19,752 bases of DNA from Erythrobacter sp. (GTDB lineage Bacteria; Pseudomonadota; Alphaproteobacteria; Sphingomonadales; Sphingomonadaceae). The notes below the pieces were generated by a model that saw only the letters and a list, made by a program, of their open reading frames with translations, was not told where the DNA came from and made no database searches. The stretch lies in NCBI GenBank assembly GCA_002695185.1, contig NZOF01000169.1, forward strand, positions 4,076 through 23,827, in the 5' to 3' direction. How positions within the stretch are numbered: position 1 is the first letter of the stretch; every line of letters starts with the position of its first letter. Position numbers and translations under genes: made by a program. This document shows, in pieces, positions 1 to 6,684 of this stretch.

Positions 1-46
1 AACGCGACAACCCGACATAAGGGGGGGACGCATTCCGTCACCTGAC

Positions 47-229
47 CTAATGAGAGACTGGCGGGCCGAAACCGATGAAACCGAGAACTACAGCTACGCT
101 ATAGCCCTCCAAAACTGAGGAGTGGGCCTGCGTCCATTCTGCCTTCGGAACCAGCCATTCTGCTGTTGAAGGCTTTTCGGCAACTGTCGTGGCCAAGCTG
201 ACATTCGCATCGGGTTTCGCCACTTTCAT
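47..229 (-). CDS. Short ORF after gluconolactonase gene, possible truncated or decayed gene
   Basis: A 60-codon reading frame lies just downstream of the SMP-30 gene on the same strand. The first half is hydrophilic and the C-terminal half carries one short hydrophobic run (around residues 43-54), which could be the start of a first membrane segment. There is no good ribosome-binding site before its ATG. A different frame starts with an ATG overlapping the SMP-30 stop (ATGA at 260-257), as the operon style would predict, but runs only about 50 codons. Together these suggest a third operon gene, perhaps a transporter, that has been frameshifted and cut short. This is inference; it may also be non-coding. 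Confidence 0.3.
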   Translation of the reverse strand: MKVAKPDANVSLATTVAEKPSTAEWLVPKAEWTQAHSSVLEGYSVAVVLGFIGFGPPVSH

Positions 230-256
230 CGTGGCGAGACAGATGGTTATCCTTCA

Positions 257-1108
257 TCATACCGCCTCCTCATAATCGACTTCCAGAAGCGCCCCTGAGG
301 CCGGAGCGCAGGCAATGCGTTCGTCTGTCAGACCGATCCGGGCCGTGGTGACGAACAAAGTCCGGCCACCGCCGCCAAAAGAGCAACTCGTCGGGCGCGG
401 CACAGGGAGAGGGATCAGACGCTCAAGAGAGCCGTCAGGAGCAATGCGGGCGATGGCCGATCCGTCGAACAGAACACTGAGAAGATGGCCGGCACTGTCC
501 ATCGTCAAGCCATCGGGCTTTCCCTCTTTGGGGTCCATGCCGTAGAACAGGCGGCGGTTGCTGATTTCGCCTGTGGCCGGATCGAAGTCGTAGGCGTAGA
601 TCTCCCCCTTGCGCGAGTCCGTGTAATAGAGTGTTTGGCCATCCCGGCTCCATTCCAGGCCATTGGGCAGATCGAAGCCGGTATCGGCTATATGCCACGT
701 TCCATCCGGATCGAACCGGTAAAGGATGCCGACGCCCTTCTGTCCTTCCTTGTTCATTAGCCCGGTCCACAGGCGACCCTGGCGATCATATTTCCCGTCG
801 TTGAACCGGAATGCCTGATCGGCATTTGGAGCGCGTGCGAAGCGTTCGATGCGGCCATCCGCTCCAAGGCTTGCCAGCTCGCAGCCGAGGCCCAGAACGA
901 TCTGGCCCGTGGCGCTCTCTGCCAGCAGGCCGACATTGCCCGGAACGTCGATGACGTCATCATGCCCGGTTGCCGGGTCGTAGCTGTGGACCTGCCCGCC
1001 CATTATGTCGACCCACAGCAGCCGGTTGCGCCGCGCGCTCCAGATGGGACTTTCGCCAATGATCGCGTTCGTTCTGACTGCAATCTTGAAATCGGGGGCG
1101 GCGGTCAT
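257..1108 (-). CDS. SMP-30/gluconolactonase/LRE family protein (sugar lactonase)
   Basis: The 283-residue protein has the SMP-30 beta-propeller signatures: GESPIW with candidate metal ligand E19, an RFNDGK segment (N103, D104), LPNGLEW (N149) and KPDGLTMD (D199). In this family these residues bind one divalent metal and the enzyme hydrolyses aldonolactones to aldonic acids in the cytoplasm. The start at 1108 is chosen because its ATG overlaps the stop of the upstream dehydrogenase as ATGA, which indicates translational coupling; a longer frame opens at 1147 but would run into that gene. A dehydrogenase forming a lactone followed by a lactonase is a sensible pair in oxidative sugar catabolism, but the actual substrate cannot be read from sequence. 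The family call is firm and the substrate is unknown. Confidence 0.9.
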   Translation of the reverse strand: MTAAPDFKIAVRTNAIIGESPIWSARRNRLLWVDIMGGQVHSYDPATGHDDVIDVPGNVGLLAESATGQIVLGLGCELASLGADGRIERFARAPNADQAFRFNDGKYDRQGRLWTGLMNKEGQKGVGILYRFDPDGTWHIADTGFDLPNGLEWSRDGQTLYYTDSRKGEIYAYDFDPATGEISNRRLFYGMDPKEGKPDGLTMDSAGHLLSVLFDGSAIARIAPDGSLERLIPLPVPRPTSCSFGGGGRTLFVTTARIGLTDERIACAPASGALLEVDYEEAV

Positions 1109-1977
1109 GACCGAGGCTCCCGCGCAAGGACCGTAATCCGGTCCCATGCCGTAGCCACGGCGGCTGGAGTGCCGGCATGTACCGCGCGCAGGTCGCGCGG
1201 ATAATCCACCCCCTCGGCCTCAACTACGCGAGTCGCATGGAACTGCCCGTTCGCGGCCCGCAATATCCAGCCCCCTTCTGAACATGCGGCGGAGGCAAGG
1301 AAGGCTACACCCGGCGCGACGGCTTCGGGCTTCAGTTCGTCCGGTTCGCCCTCCACACCCCACATCCGGGTCTTCGCAACCGGAGAAACCGCATTGACGA
1401 TAATGCCGTGCGCAGCCCCTTCGTCCGCAAGCACATTCATGATGCCCACGGCGGCCATCTTGGCGGCGGCGTAGGAAGCAAGACCCTTCTGGACATATTG
1501 CGGATAAAGAGCGCGGCAGGAGGTCGTCACCACGATCCGGCCATAGCCAGCCTCCCGCATGCCGGGCCATGCGGCTTGCGCGATCCATAGCGGCGCCTTC
1601 GCCGTGACCGTCATCATGTGGTCGAAGGAGGCATCCTGAAAATCCTCGATCCGCTCGTAGCCCACCCAGCCGGCATTATGGATCACCGCATCAAGGCGTC
1701 CGTTTACAGCCAGGCAATTGCGCACCAGTGTATGGCAATCATCGCGCGTGTTTATGGGGGTGTGGAAGGGGTGCGCGGTGATCCCTTCGATGGAAAGGCT
1801 TGCGGCGGCGTTTTCCGCAATCGCCGGCTCGGTTCCGGTTCCATCCGTATCCGCGCCGACATCGTGCAGCAGAACAGTCGCGCCGAGCTTTCCGACCGCT
1901 CTCGCATAGGCGAGGCCCAAGCCCCGGCCCGCTCCGGTTATGAGGACAGTGCGTCCGCGAAAATCCATCTGGCTCAT
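1105..1977 (-). CDS. Short-chain dehydrogenase/reductase (SDR)
   Basis: The protein of about 290 residues has the classical SDR pattern: cofactor motif TGAGRGLG at residues 14-21, HNAG at 100-103, catalytic S153, and YxxxK at Y169/K173. The N-terminal style resembles the dehydrogenase domain of multifunctional enzyme type 2 and 3-oxoacyl-ACP reductase-like proteins. It should be a cytosolic NAD(P)-dependent oxidoreductase. The start at 1977 is preferred because an AAGGAGG-like ribosome-binding site sits 5 bases upstream; the adjacent ATG at 1980 is too close to it. It is the first gene of the minus-strand operon and overlaps the lactonase start by 4 bases. It is divergent from the LysR gene, which probably regulates it. 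The substrate is not determinable here. Confidence 0.9.
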   Translation of the reverse strand: MSQMDFRGRTVLITGAGRGLGLAYARAVGKLGATVLLHDVGADTDGTGTEPAIAENAAASLSIEGITAHPFHTPINTRDDCHTLVRNCLAVNGRLDAVIHNAGWVGYERIEDFQDASFDHMMTVTAKAPLWIAQAAWPGMREAGYGRIVVTTSCRALYPQYVQKGLASYAAAKMAAVGIMNVLADEGAAHGIIVNAVSPVAKTRMWGVEGEPDELKPEAVAPGVAFLASAACSEGGWILRAANGQFHATRVVEAEGVDYPRDLRAVHAGTPAAVATAWDRITVLAREPRS

Positions 1978-2094
1978 CATGGCCTCCTTCATTGCGCGGA
2001 GGATGGCCAAAGCGCTACGATACGTCCAATATTGAATAAGGTATATTACGATATGCATGATATATCACAAGCGCCGCTTGCGTCGGGCCGCGGC
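1978..2094. promoter_or_regulatory. Divergent promoter region between SDR operon and LysR gene
   Basis: This AT-rich stretch separates a LysR-type regulator from an oppositely oriented operon, the usual place for a LysR operator. It contains an imperfect dyad, AATAT (2028-2032) to ATATT (2043-2047) with a 10-base spacer, which fits the T-N11-A style of LysR boxes. The SDR ribosome-binding site (GGAGG) lies at the left edge. The operator assignment is inference from arrangement and from the dyad alone. Confidence 0.4.
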
Positions 2095-3000
2095 ATGATC
2101 GACCTGCGCAAGATGGAGCAGTTCGTCGCCGTCGCGGAGGAGCAGCATTTTCATCGGGCGGCTCACCGCCTCGGAATGTCCCAGCCACCGTTGACGGTTG
2201 CGATCAAACGGTTGGAAGAGGATCTGGGCGTCGTTCTGATCGAGCGTGGCGGCAACCGGATTCTGGGCCTGACCGCCGCAGGTCATGCCTTTCTCCGTGA
2301 AGCGCGTGAGACGCTTCGTCAGGCGCATTACGCAATCCGCATGGCGCAGGACACCGCAGTCGGCCACACCGGCCTTGTCCGGCTGGGCTATGTCGGCAGC
2401 GCGCTCTATGGGCGATTGCCCGATACGGTAAGAGCGTTTCGTCAGGCGCGGCCTGATGTGCGCCTGGAATTGCGAGAGGCGACCACGGCAACCCAGATCG
2501 TCGGTCTTCTGAACGAAACGCTGGATGCCGCGATCATCATTCCCCCACTGGCCGATGCGGAGGGGATCGAACTGCACGGCTTCGATCATGACCGGCTTTG
2601 CATGGCCCTGCCGATTGACCATCCCCTGTCGAGGCAAGAGAGGCTGACGCTTGCGGACCTTGCGGATGAAGCATTCATTCTATGGCCGATGATCGAGGGG
2701 CGTGGCTTCCACCTTCAGGTGATCCGCTTGTGCACAGACGCCGGTTTTGCGCCGAGGATCATGCAGGAGGCGCATGGCATGCATGCTGTCCTGTCGCTTG
2801 TCGCGGTCGGCGCAGGCGTGTCCATCGTCCCGGAGAGCATGGCGGGCTTTCGGCCGGATCGCATTGCATATCGCGCAATAGCCGAGCCGGAAGCCGCTTT
2901 CGAACTGTCTCTGGCGGTCTGCGAGCCAACCCCGGCGACCAAGGCCTTTGTGATGATAGCTACGGAGCCGCCAGGTAGCTTGAATATTGATGCTACGTGA
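2095..3000 (+). CDS. LysR-family transcriptional regulator
   Basis: The 301-residue protein has a typical LysR N-terminal winged HTH (residues about 5-64; the stretch with HRAAHRLGMSQPPLT is the recognition region) followed by a co-inducer-binding domain. Length fits the family. The reading frame is open much further upstream (to 1618), but that part is antisense to the dehydrogenase gene and has no LysR similarity. The start at 2095 gives the standard N-terminus MIDLRKMEQF; an in-frame ATG at 2053 with an AAGG 11 bases upstream is possible. It is divergent from the SDR-lactonase operon and is probably its regulator, responding to an unknown pathway compound. The regulatory link is inference. 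Confidence 0.9.
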   Translation: MIDLRKMEQFVAVAEEQHFHRAAHRLGMSQPPLTVAIKRLEEDLGVVLIERGGNRILGLTAAGHAFLREARETLRQAHYAIRMAQDTAVGHTGLVRLGYVGSALYGRLPDTVRAFRQARPDVRLELREATTATQIVGLLNETLDAAIIIPPLADAEGIELHGFDHDRLCMALPIDHPLSRQERLTLADLADEAFILWPMIEGRGFHLQVIRLCTDAGFAPRIMQEAHGMHAVLSLVAVGAGVSIVPESMAGFRPDRIAYRAIAEPEAAFELSLAVCEPTPATKAFVMIATEPPGSLNIDAT

Positions 3001-3190
3001 CGTTCCTCGAGCGGCGGCTTCGAGCTCCAGGCTGACATACTTGCGATCCAGGGCAAACGTCGGAAGCTGACGTCGCTGAACTTCAAGACATAACGGGCTG
3101 AAGCGCAGAAACGACGCCTTGCTATCTCACACGGCGGACATGCGGTGATCGGCGGCACATGGGCTATTGTATGCGGCAATCGGCGGTGAA
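3001..3190. other. Non-coding interval between LysR gene and island left end
   Basis: I see no complete gene in this stretch. Directly after the LysR stop, in the same frame, about 30 codons stay open to 3093 and contain a protein-like piece (SGGFELQADILAIQGKRRKL) ending at TAA. It could be the tail of a lost gene or chance. Before island insertion this interval would have lain directly downstream of the tRNA-Ser gene now at 19654-19743. Confidence 0.4.
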
Positions 3191-3207
3191 TGGCGGAGAG
3201 GGTGGGA
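3191..3207. repeat. attR: 17-base copy of tRNA-Ser 3' end
   Basis: TGGCGGAGAGGGTGGGA is identical to 19654-19670. Identity stops on both sides (A versus T before it, AAC versus TTC after it), as expected for an att core. This copy is not part of a tRNA gene: the sequence beyond it does not continue the T arm. Confidence 0.9.
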
Positions 3208-3270
3208 AACTACACCATCTCGATACGACCGTTATTTTTCAATGACTTGTTTTAGATATCCAAAAATTTT

Positions 3271-3289
3271 TGTAGCATTTTTTGTAGCA
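3271..3289. repeat. Paired TGTAGCA motifs, left candidate integrase arm site
   Basis: TGTAGCA occurs at 3271-3277 and 3283-3289, a 12-base period, each preceded by a T-run. The pair begins 63 bases inside attR. The same pair with the same period occurs 64 bases inside attL (19571-19589). Symmetric placement around what would be the attP core suggests binding sites for the N-terminal domain of the integrase. Function is inferred. Confidence 0.6.
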
Positions 3290-3364
3290 AATCAGAGAGT
3301 TATATTTTGCCCCTCCCGGTTGCATCTACAACCTACACTCCCGCCGACCCGCCCCACACGCCGA

Positions 3365-4294
3365 TCAGGCAATGCTCGCAGCATCAACGCGACAGCCCAG
3401 CTTCGTTGCCTGCTTGTTGACGAACCCCATGTTGAGCTTTCTGAACGTCTTCGTTTTCCGCGCATCCACTATCTCGTAGAGGACGCGGGTGTTGGTATCC
3501 GTGACCGTGCCAGATGGCCCTCGGCTCTCGCAGGTGATTGTGAAGTCCTTGAGGTTCGAGAGCGCATCGTTCCGCAACGTGATGTCAATAATCAATATGT
3601 TGCCAAACGCTTCCTTGCGGCCCGCCACCTTCTCAACGCTCATGCCCAACTCTGGACTTTGTCGAAGGTATTCGAGCTTTTTGAGCTGCGCTGCCAATTC
3701 ATCCCGCTTTCGGGCATATTCGGTGTTCGCAGGAGCGAGCGCGGTGATCTCCTTCCAAAAATCCAATCGGCTTTCGTAATCACGCTCATTGAGGGTTTCG
3801 ACGTCGGCAAGACGGGATGCGATCTTGGCCTTATTCTCTCGCTCCATGGCTTTGCCTGCCTCCACCTCGGCTTTCTTCCGTTCGGCTGTGCTGATCCGCT
3901 TTGGCTTTGCCGGGCCTGCCTCAGCGGCCGTGCTAGTGCTTTTGCGAGGCATATTGGCGGATTTCGTGGGCCGATCCGGCGCGCCAGCTATAAACGCCAT
4001 AACCAGCGCGGATGCTCCAAACAGCGTCCGACGCTTAACTGTCCAATCGAAGCCCTTGCGCTTCAGCCATGGCCAAAGCGGCGGTAGCCCCATAGCGCCC
4101 GACGCAGCATAGCACAGGGCAGCAAGTCCATATCCGAGCGCCGCAGAAGCTACTGCCCCAAATGCCCCATTCACGAACCATAGCCAGCCGACAATGCGTA
4201 ACCATCGAGGTGGGGCCTCCCGCCGCCTCTGCTCGATATCTGGGGACGCCACTGCTGCATCCACGCCGGGCTTCGTGCTGAGTTCGTTGCTCAT
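3365..4294 (-). CDS. Membrane-anchored charged protein with conserved-looking C-terminal domain, unknown function
   Basis: The start at 4294 gives 309 residues. Residues about 33-75 contain one or two hydrophobic segments rich in Gly, Ala and Trp, and about 89-104 another. A lysine/alanine-rich linker follows (112-160), then a charged, probably helical region (140-210). The C-terminal part (about 228-302) looks like a compact beta domain: it has a GNILIIDITLRN strand, a central Cys (TITCESRGPSGT) and a second Cys near the end (LGCRV). That arrangement resembles small domains seen in many proteobacterial membrane proteins, but I cannot name the family. It lies 101 bases downstream of the exported-protein gene on the same strand and may be co-transcribed with it. 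A longer frame reaches 4378, but its N-terminus looks non-coding. Confidence 0.7.
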   Translation of the reverse strand: MSNELSTKPGVDAAVASPDIEQRRREAPPRWLRIVGWLWFVNGAFGAVASAALGYGLAALCYAASGAMGLPPLWPWLKRKGFDWTVKRRTLFGASALVMAFIAGAPDRPTKSANMPRKSTSTAAEAGPAKPKRISTAERKKAEVEAGKAMERENKAKIASRLADVETLNERDYESRLDFWKEITALAPANTEYARKRDELAAQLKKLEYLRQSPELGMSVEKVAGRKEAFGNILIIDITLRNDALSNLKDFTITCESRGPSGTVTDTNTRVLYEIVDARKTKTFRKLNMGFVNKQATKLGCRVDAASIA

Positions 4295-4395
4295 AATGCT
4301 TTCAACAAAGTTGGAGTTCTGTCGAGGCCGGACAGTGCGTCTAGACGAGCGAAACGTCGGGCACGTCCTCGGGGCCAATATTAGGATACGCTCGC

Positions 4396-4875
4396 TTACA
4401 GCCCGGCACCGGCCCCGGAGACCAATGGAGCATATTGAAGCTCGCAGAAGTTCAGGTCAGTCGTGATCAGAACCACGCGGTTATTGGCCGTCTTGTCAGG
4501 CCACATGCGGCGCTGAACCGCCCCGCCAGTCTTTTCGACCGGCTCTCCATATTTCGCCAGCAAATCACGTTGCAGCCCGAGGCATTGGACGTTGTCGCGC
4601 AATTTCAGGCTAACCATTGAAAGCCCTGATGCGCCGAACCAAAAATCGGCGTCGAAGTTATATATTCCCGTAGTATAACGCCCCTGAGCGCCCATCACCG
4701 CGTTTCCTTGAGCAGATGTTGCTCCGGAGCCTTGGACCGCAGCACCTGCGCTGGCGGTGATCAACTGATCCGGCGTCATGCCCCATCGACTATACTGCCA
4801 ATGCGCTTCGGCGGGAGCGGCTGCCCCGGCCATGGCGACGAGCACAATCTGCCATGCTCTTTTACTACTTAGCAT
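4396..4875 (-). CDS. Predicted exported protein, unknown function
   Basis: The 159-residue protein begins with a basic then hydrophobic stretch (KRAWQIVLVAMAGAAAPAEA) ending in an A-x-A site before residue 25, a convincing Sec signal peptide. The mature part opens with a WQYSRWGMTPDQL segment. This resembles periplasmic proteins of proteobacteria with a W-x-x-x-x-W-G-M-T-P start, but I cannot give a family name. Two cysteines (C98, C144) could form a disulfide. The ATG at 4875 is chosen because AAGGGGA lies about 8 bases upstream and the signal peptide then starts correctly; the frame opens further up at 4932. It is the first gene of a two-gene minus-strand unit, divergent from the XRE regulator. 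Confidence 0.75.
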   Translation of the reverse strand: MLSSKRAWQIVLVAMAGAAAPAEAHWQYSRWGMTPDQLITASAGAAVQGSGATSAQGNAVMGAQGRYTTGIYNFDADFWFGASGLSMVSLKLRDNVQCLGLQRDLLAKYGEPVEKTGGAVQRRMWPDKTANNRVVLITTDLNFCELQYAPLVSGAGAGL

Positions 4876-4999
4876 CACTATCCCCTTGAACTTAGCCAGA
4901 GAGATTAGAGCATAAAAAGAAGCAATATGCATCTAGTAGTATTCGTTTTGCACTCTTTTGGCTGTGGAAAATTTGCTGCTCGGCTGGCCGATGGTCTGT

Positions 5000-5236
5000 A
5001 TGGACCAGAGCGAAATCGAGAAGGCAGATGCCGAGCTATGCAAGCGTTTCGCGGCTCACGTGAGACGATTGCGGCGCGCCTCAGATAAATCGCAGGAACA
5101 GCTTGCCGAGGATGCGGGCGTTCACCGCACCTATATCTCGTCACTTGAACGCTCCGGTCAAAGAAACCCAACCATCAGCGTCGCCACCCGCATAGCAAGC
5201 GCACTGGGCGTCAGCTTGAGCGACTTGCTTGATTGA
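5000..5236 (+). CDS. Small XRE-family HTH regulator (controller-protein-like)
   Basis: The 78-residue protein is almost entirely a Cro/C1-type HTH (residues about 12-75): the segment SQEQLAEDAGVHRTYISSLE is a typical XRE helix-turn-helix, and NPTISVATRIASALGV is typical of the following helices. Size and sequence style resemble controller proteins of restriction-modification systems as well as small phage-type repressors. The start at 5000 (MDQSEIEK) is tentative; ATG 4991 and a TTG at 4958 are in frame, and none has a clear ribosome-binding site. Its last 26 bases overlap the end of the convergent reverse-transcriptase gene. It is divergent from the exported-protein gene and lies 4 kb from hsdM, so any control of the R-M operon would act in trans. 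Confidence 0.85.
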   Translation: MDQSEIEKADAELCKRFAAHVRRLRRASDKSQEQLAEDAGVHRTYISSLERSGQRNPTISVATRIASALGVSLSDLLD

Positions 5237-6368
5237 GAGAGATTACCTCTTTCAAGGTTGTTGCCGACGCCCAGCCGTTGTTTTCGCAAGCTATCTCAAG
5301 CGGCGCGCCACGGATGAGCGGAAAAGAGGATGCAAGCCATCCTTCAATGTCTTCCTCCGTACACCGGCCCTCAGCCCTATTTGCCAACTTGTCCCAGTTT
5401 TTCAATGACAGGCCGACTTCCACCTGATCACGCAAGCGAAGCGAATATCCAAGATGCTGGAACTCGTCCGTGACACTTTGCACCTTTTCCTCGCTCATCA
5501 AAAATGGCCCCGCTCGATGACCGGAGAGATACACAGCCAGAGAGTTATGTGCCCGCTGGGCCTGCGACATATTTGGTGCAAGCAGAATGATGTTATCACA
5601 ATAGACGAAAACCTGTATGGTCGCGTCCAATTGATCCGGCAGATCATCCAAAAACACCGCGAATATCGCGTTCGACGCGGGTGAACCCTCCATTAAACCG
5701 GACGGGACCATTTTTGACATGTCCACTGCATCAGGTGATACTCTATTCACCTGCTCGTGGCTTCGCTCCCTGCGCACGAACCTATGGGTCCGGTGGTCGA
5801 TGGCCCCACGGATCAGTTGTTCGGGCAGGTAGGGAATTTCGTAAATCGCTTCGGCGTTGACGCTTTCAAAAGCATGGCGGATGTCGGCGACCACCACCGC
5901 TTGTTCAGGCGAGACGATGGCTGCGATCAGATCGCGAACTTGTCTATGCCGCCCTCTACCCTTCCAGTCGCCAATATGCGGTCGCGGACGATGCTGGGCG
6001 CAGATAAGTTCTCGGGCCATGACATGCCACATCTTTACGGCAACCTCGAAGGAGCAAATCTTGCGATAGCCAGACGTGCTTCGTGCTTTCGGATGCCACT
6101 CGACCGGGCGTCGCCGTATCCGTCTGTAATCCGCAGGAGTATTCCGGCACTGCTGACGGGCTGACCACCGCTCAATTGCTATTGGCACGTTCCCCTGCTC
6201 ATACCAGATGTCATACAGCACGGCAGATTGGACAGCATGAGACATGAGATACCGTTCCGTCTCGCGCGCAAGCTGACCGGCAGATATGGGTTCTGTTCGC
6301 GTGAGGCTACGCCGACCAATCTGTTGAAGGAGCCGCCGGGCATAGCGTCGCTGATGCTGGAGCGTCAT
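5211..6368 (-). CDS. Divergent reverse transcriptase (RNA-directed DNA polymerase family)
   Basis: The 385-residue protein shows RT landmarks in order: a fingers-like segment (residues about 98-122, SGYRKI...), motif A with VVVADIRHAF (D162), motif B GLMEGSPASN (224-233), motif C VYCDN (Y256, D258, N259), and an LGYSLR segment (306-311) matching the palm/thumb boundary. Two hallmark positions differ from ordinary RTs: the second Asp of YxDD is Asn, and the Gln of GLPQGSP is Glu. There is no group II intron maturase or HNH domain, and no accessory variability protein or template/variable repeat nearby. It starts with an ATGA overlap on the AlpA-like gene, so the two are translationally coupled. 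It may belong to an uncharacterised or defence-associated RT class; I cannot name the class. Catalytic activity is uncertain. Confidence 0.85.
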   Translation of the reverse strand: MTLQHQRRYARRLLQQIGRRSLTRTEPISAGQLARETERYLMSHAVQSAVLYDIWYEQGNVPIAIERWSARQQCRNTPADYRRIRRRPVEWHPKARSTSGYRKICSFEVAVKMWHVMARELICAQHRPRPHIGDWKGRGRHRQVRDLIAAIVSPEQAVVVADIRHAFESVNAEAIYEIPYLPEQLIRGAIDHRTHRFVRRERSHEQVNRVSPDAVDMSKMVPSGLMEGSPASNAIFAVFLDDLPDQLDATIQVFVYCDNIILLAPNMSQAQRAHNSLAVYLSGHRAGPFLMSEEKVQSVTDEFQHLGYSLRLRDQVEVGLSLKNWDKLANRAEGRCTEEDIEGWLASSFPLIRGAPLEIACENNGWASATTLKEVISLNQASRSS

Positions 6369-6592
6369 GCTTTACGCCTTGCAACTGTTGCAACGGGACT
6401 GACGCCTTCCAAGCTCAATAGCCACGCGTCCAGCGTCTCGCGTCTGTAATAGGAAGCTCTGCCAACCTTGATGCTGGGCGGTCCCCTGTCTGATAGTTCC
6501 CAACGGTATAGGGTGCGCGGAGTGACGGCCAAAAGTCCGGCAACCTCGGTTCTGGTTAACAGGGTTCCAGCGAGTTGCGTTTGGTCCGTCAT
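6365..6592 (-). CDS. AlpA/excisionase-like helix-turn-helix protein
   Basis: The 75-residue protein has the small MerR-like winged HTH common in excisionases and AlpA regulators: LLTRTEVAGLLAVTPRTLYRW at about 11-31, then a basic wing (KVGRASYYRRE) and DAWL. Such proteins bind DNA either to direct excision by a tyrosine integrase or to regulate transcription. A GGAGG lies 11 bases before the ATG. Its stop overlaps the RT start (ATGA), making a two-gene unit. A TTGCAAC-T-GTTGCAA palindrome sits in its last codons (6379-6393). It could be the island's excision factor or the RT regulator; the context does not decide between these. Confidence 0.85.
   Translation of the reverse strand: MTDQTQLAGTLLTRTEVAGLLAVTPRTLYRWELSDRGPPSIKVGRASYYRRETLDAWLLSLEGVSPVATVARRKA
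6379..6393. repeat. TTGCAAC-T-GTTGCAA palindrome (copy 1 of 4)
   Basis: A perfect 15-base palindrome lies at the end of the AlpA-like gene, 11 bases before the RT start codon. Related palindromes occur at 8484, 17800 and 19634, and I found none outside the island. It is a candidate binding site for an island-encoded DNA-binding protein. Confidence 0.55.
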
Positions 6593-6650
6593 GTCCGTCT
6601 ATGCCTCCGTTTGTCTATGGAAGGCACCTTAACGGCCAGCTACGAAAATC

Positions 6651-6684
6651 TCCGTGACAACAATACAGCCGAAAATGTCACGGA
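6651..6684. promoter_or_regulatory. Perfect 9-base inverted repeat between 230-aa gene and AlpA-like gene
   Basis: TCCGTGACA (6651-6659) and TGTCACGGA (6676-6684) are perfect complements separated by 16 bases. The right arm covers the stop codon of the 230-aa gene. On the minus strand the hairpin is followed by GATTTTC, too poor in T for a confident intrinsic terminator. It may be a weak terminator, a processing site, or an operator for the AlpA-RT unit, whose promoter would have to lie in 6593-6650. Confidence 0.45.

Noticed and set aside
1618..2094. Open frame extending the LysR gene upstream by about 159 codons
   Set aside because: It is antisense to the SDR gene, has no LysR similarity, and the standard LysR N-terminus begins at 2095.
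3167..4087. 306-codon plus-strand frame across the left att site
   Set aside because: It spans the att core and lies antisense to the membrane-protein gene; its composition is that of a shadow frame without motifs.
4863..4941. TACTACT (4863-4869) and AGTAGTA (4935-4941) inverted repeat between exported-protein and XRE genes
   Set aside because: Seven-base arms 65 bases apart, with one arm inside coding sequence; not distinguishable from chance.
5211..6677. Retron, group II intron or diversity-generating retroelement
   Set aside because: No maturase or HNH domain, no accessory variability protein, no template/variable repeat pair, and no convincing structured RNA upstream of the RT; the 85-base gap before the AlpA-like gene is too short for a typical msr-msd.
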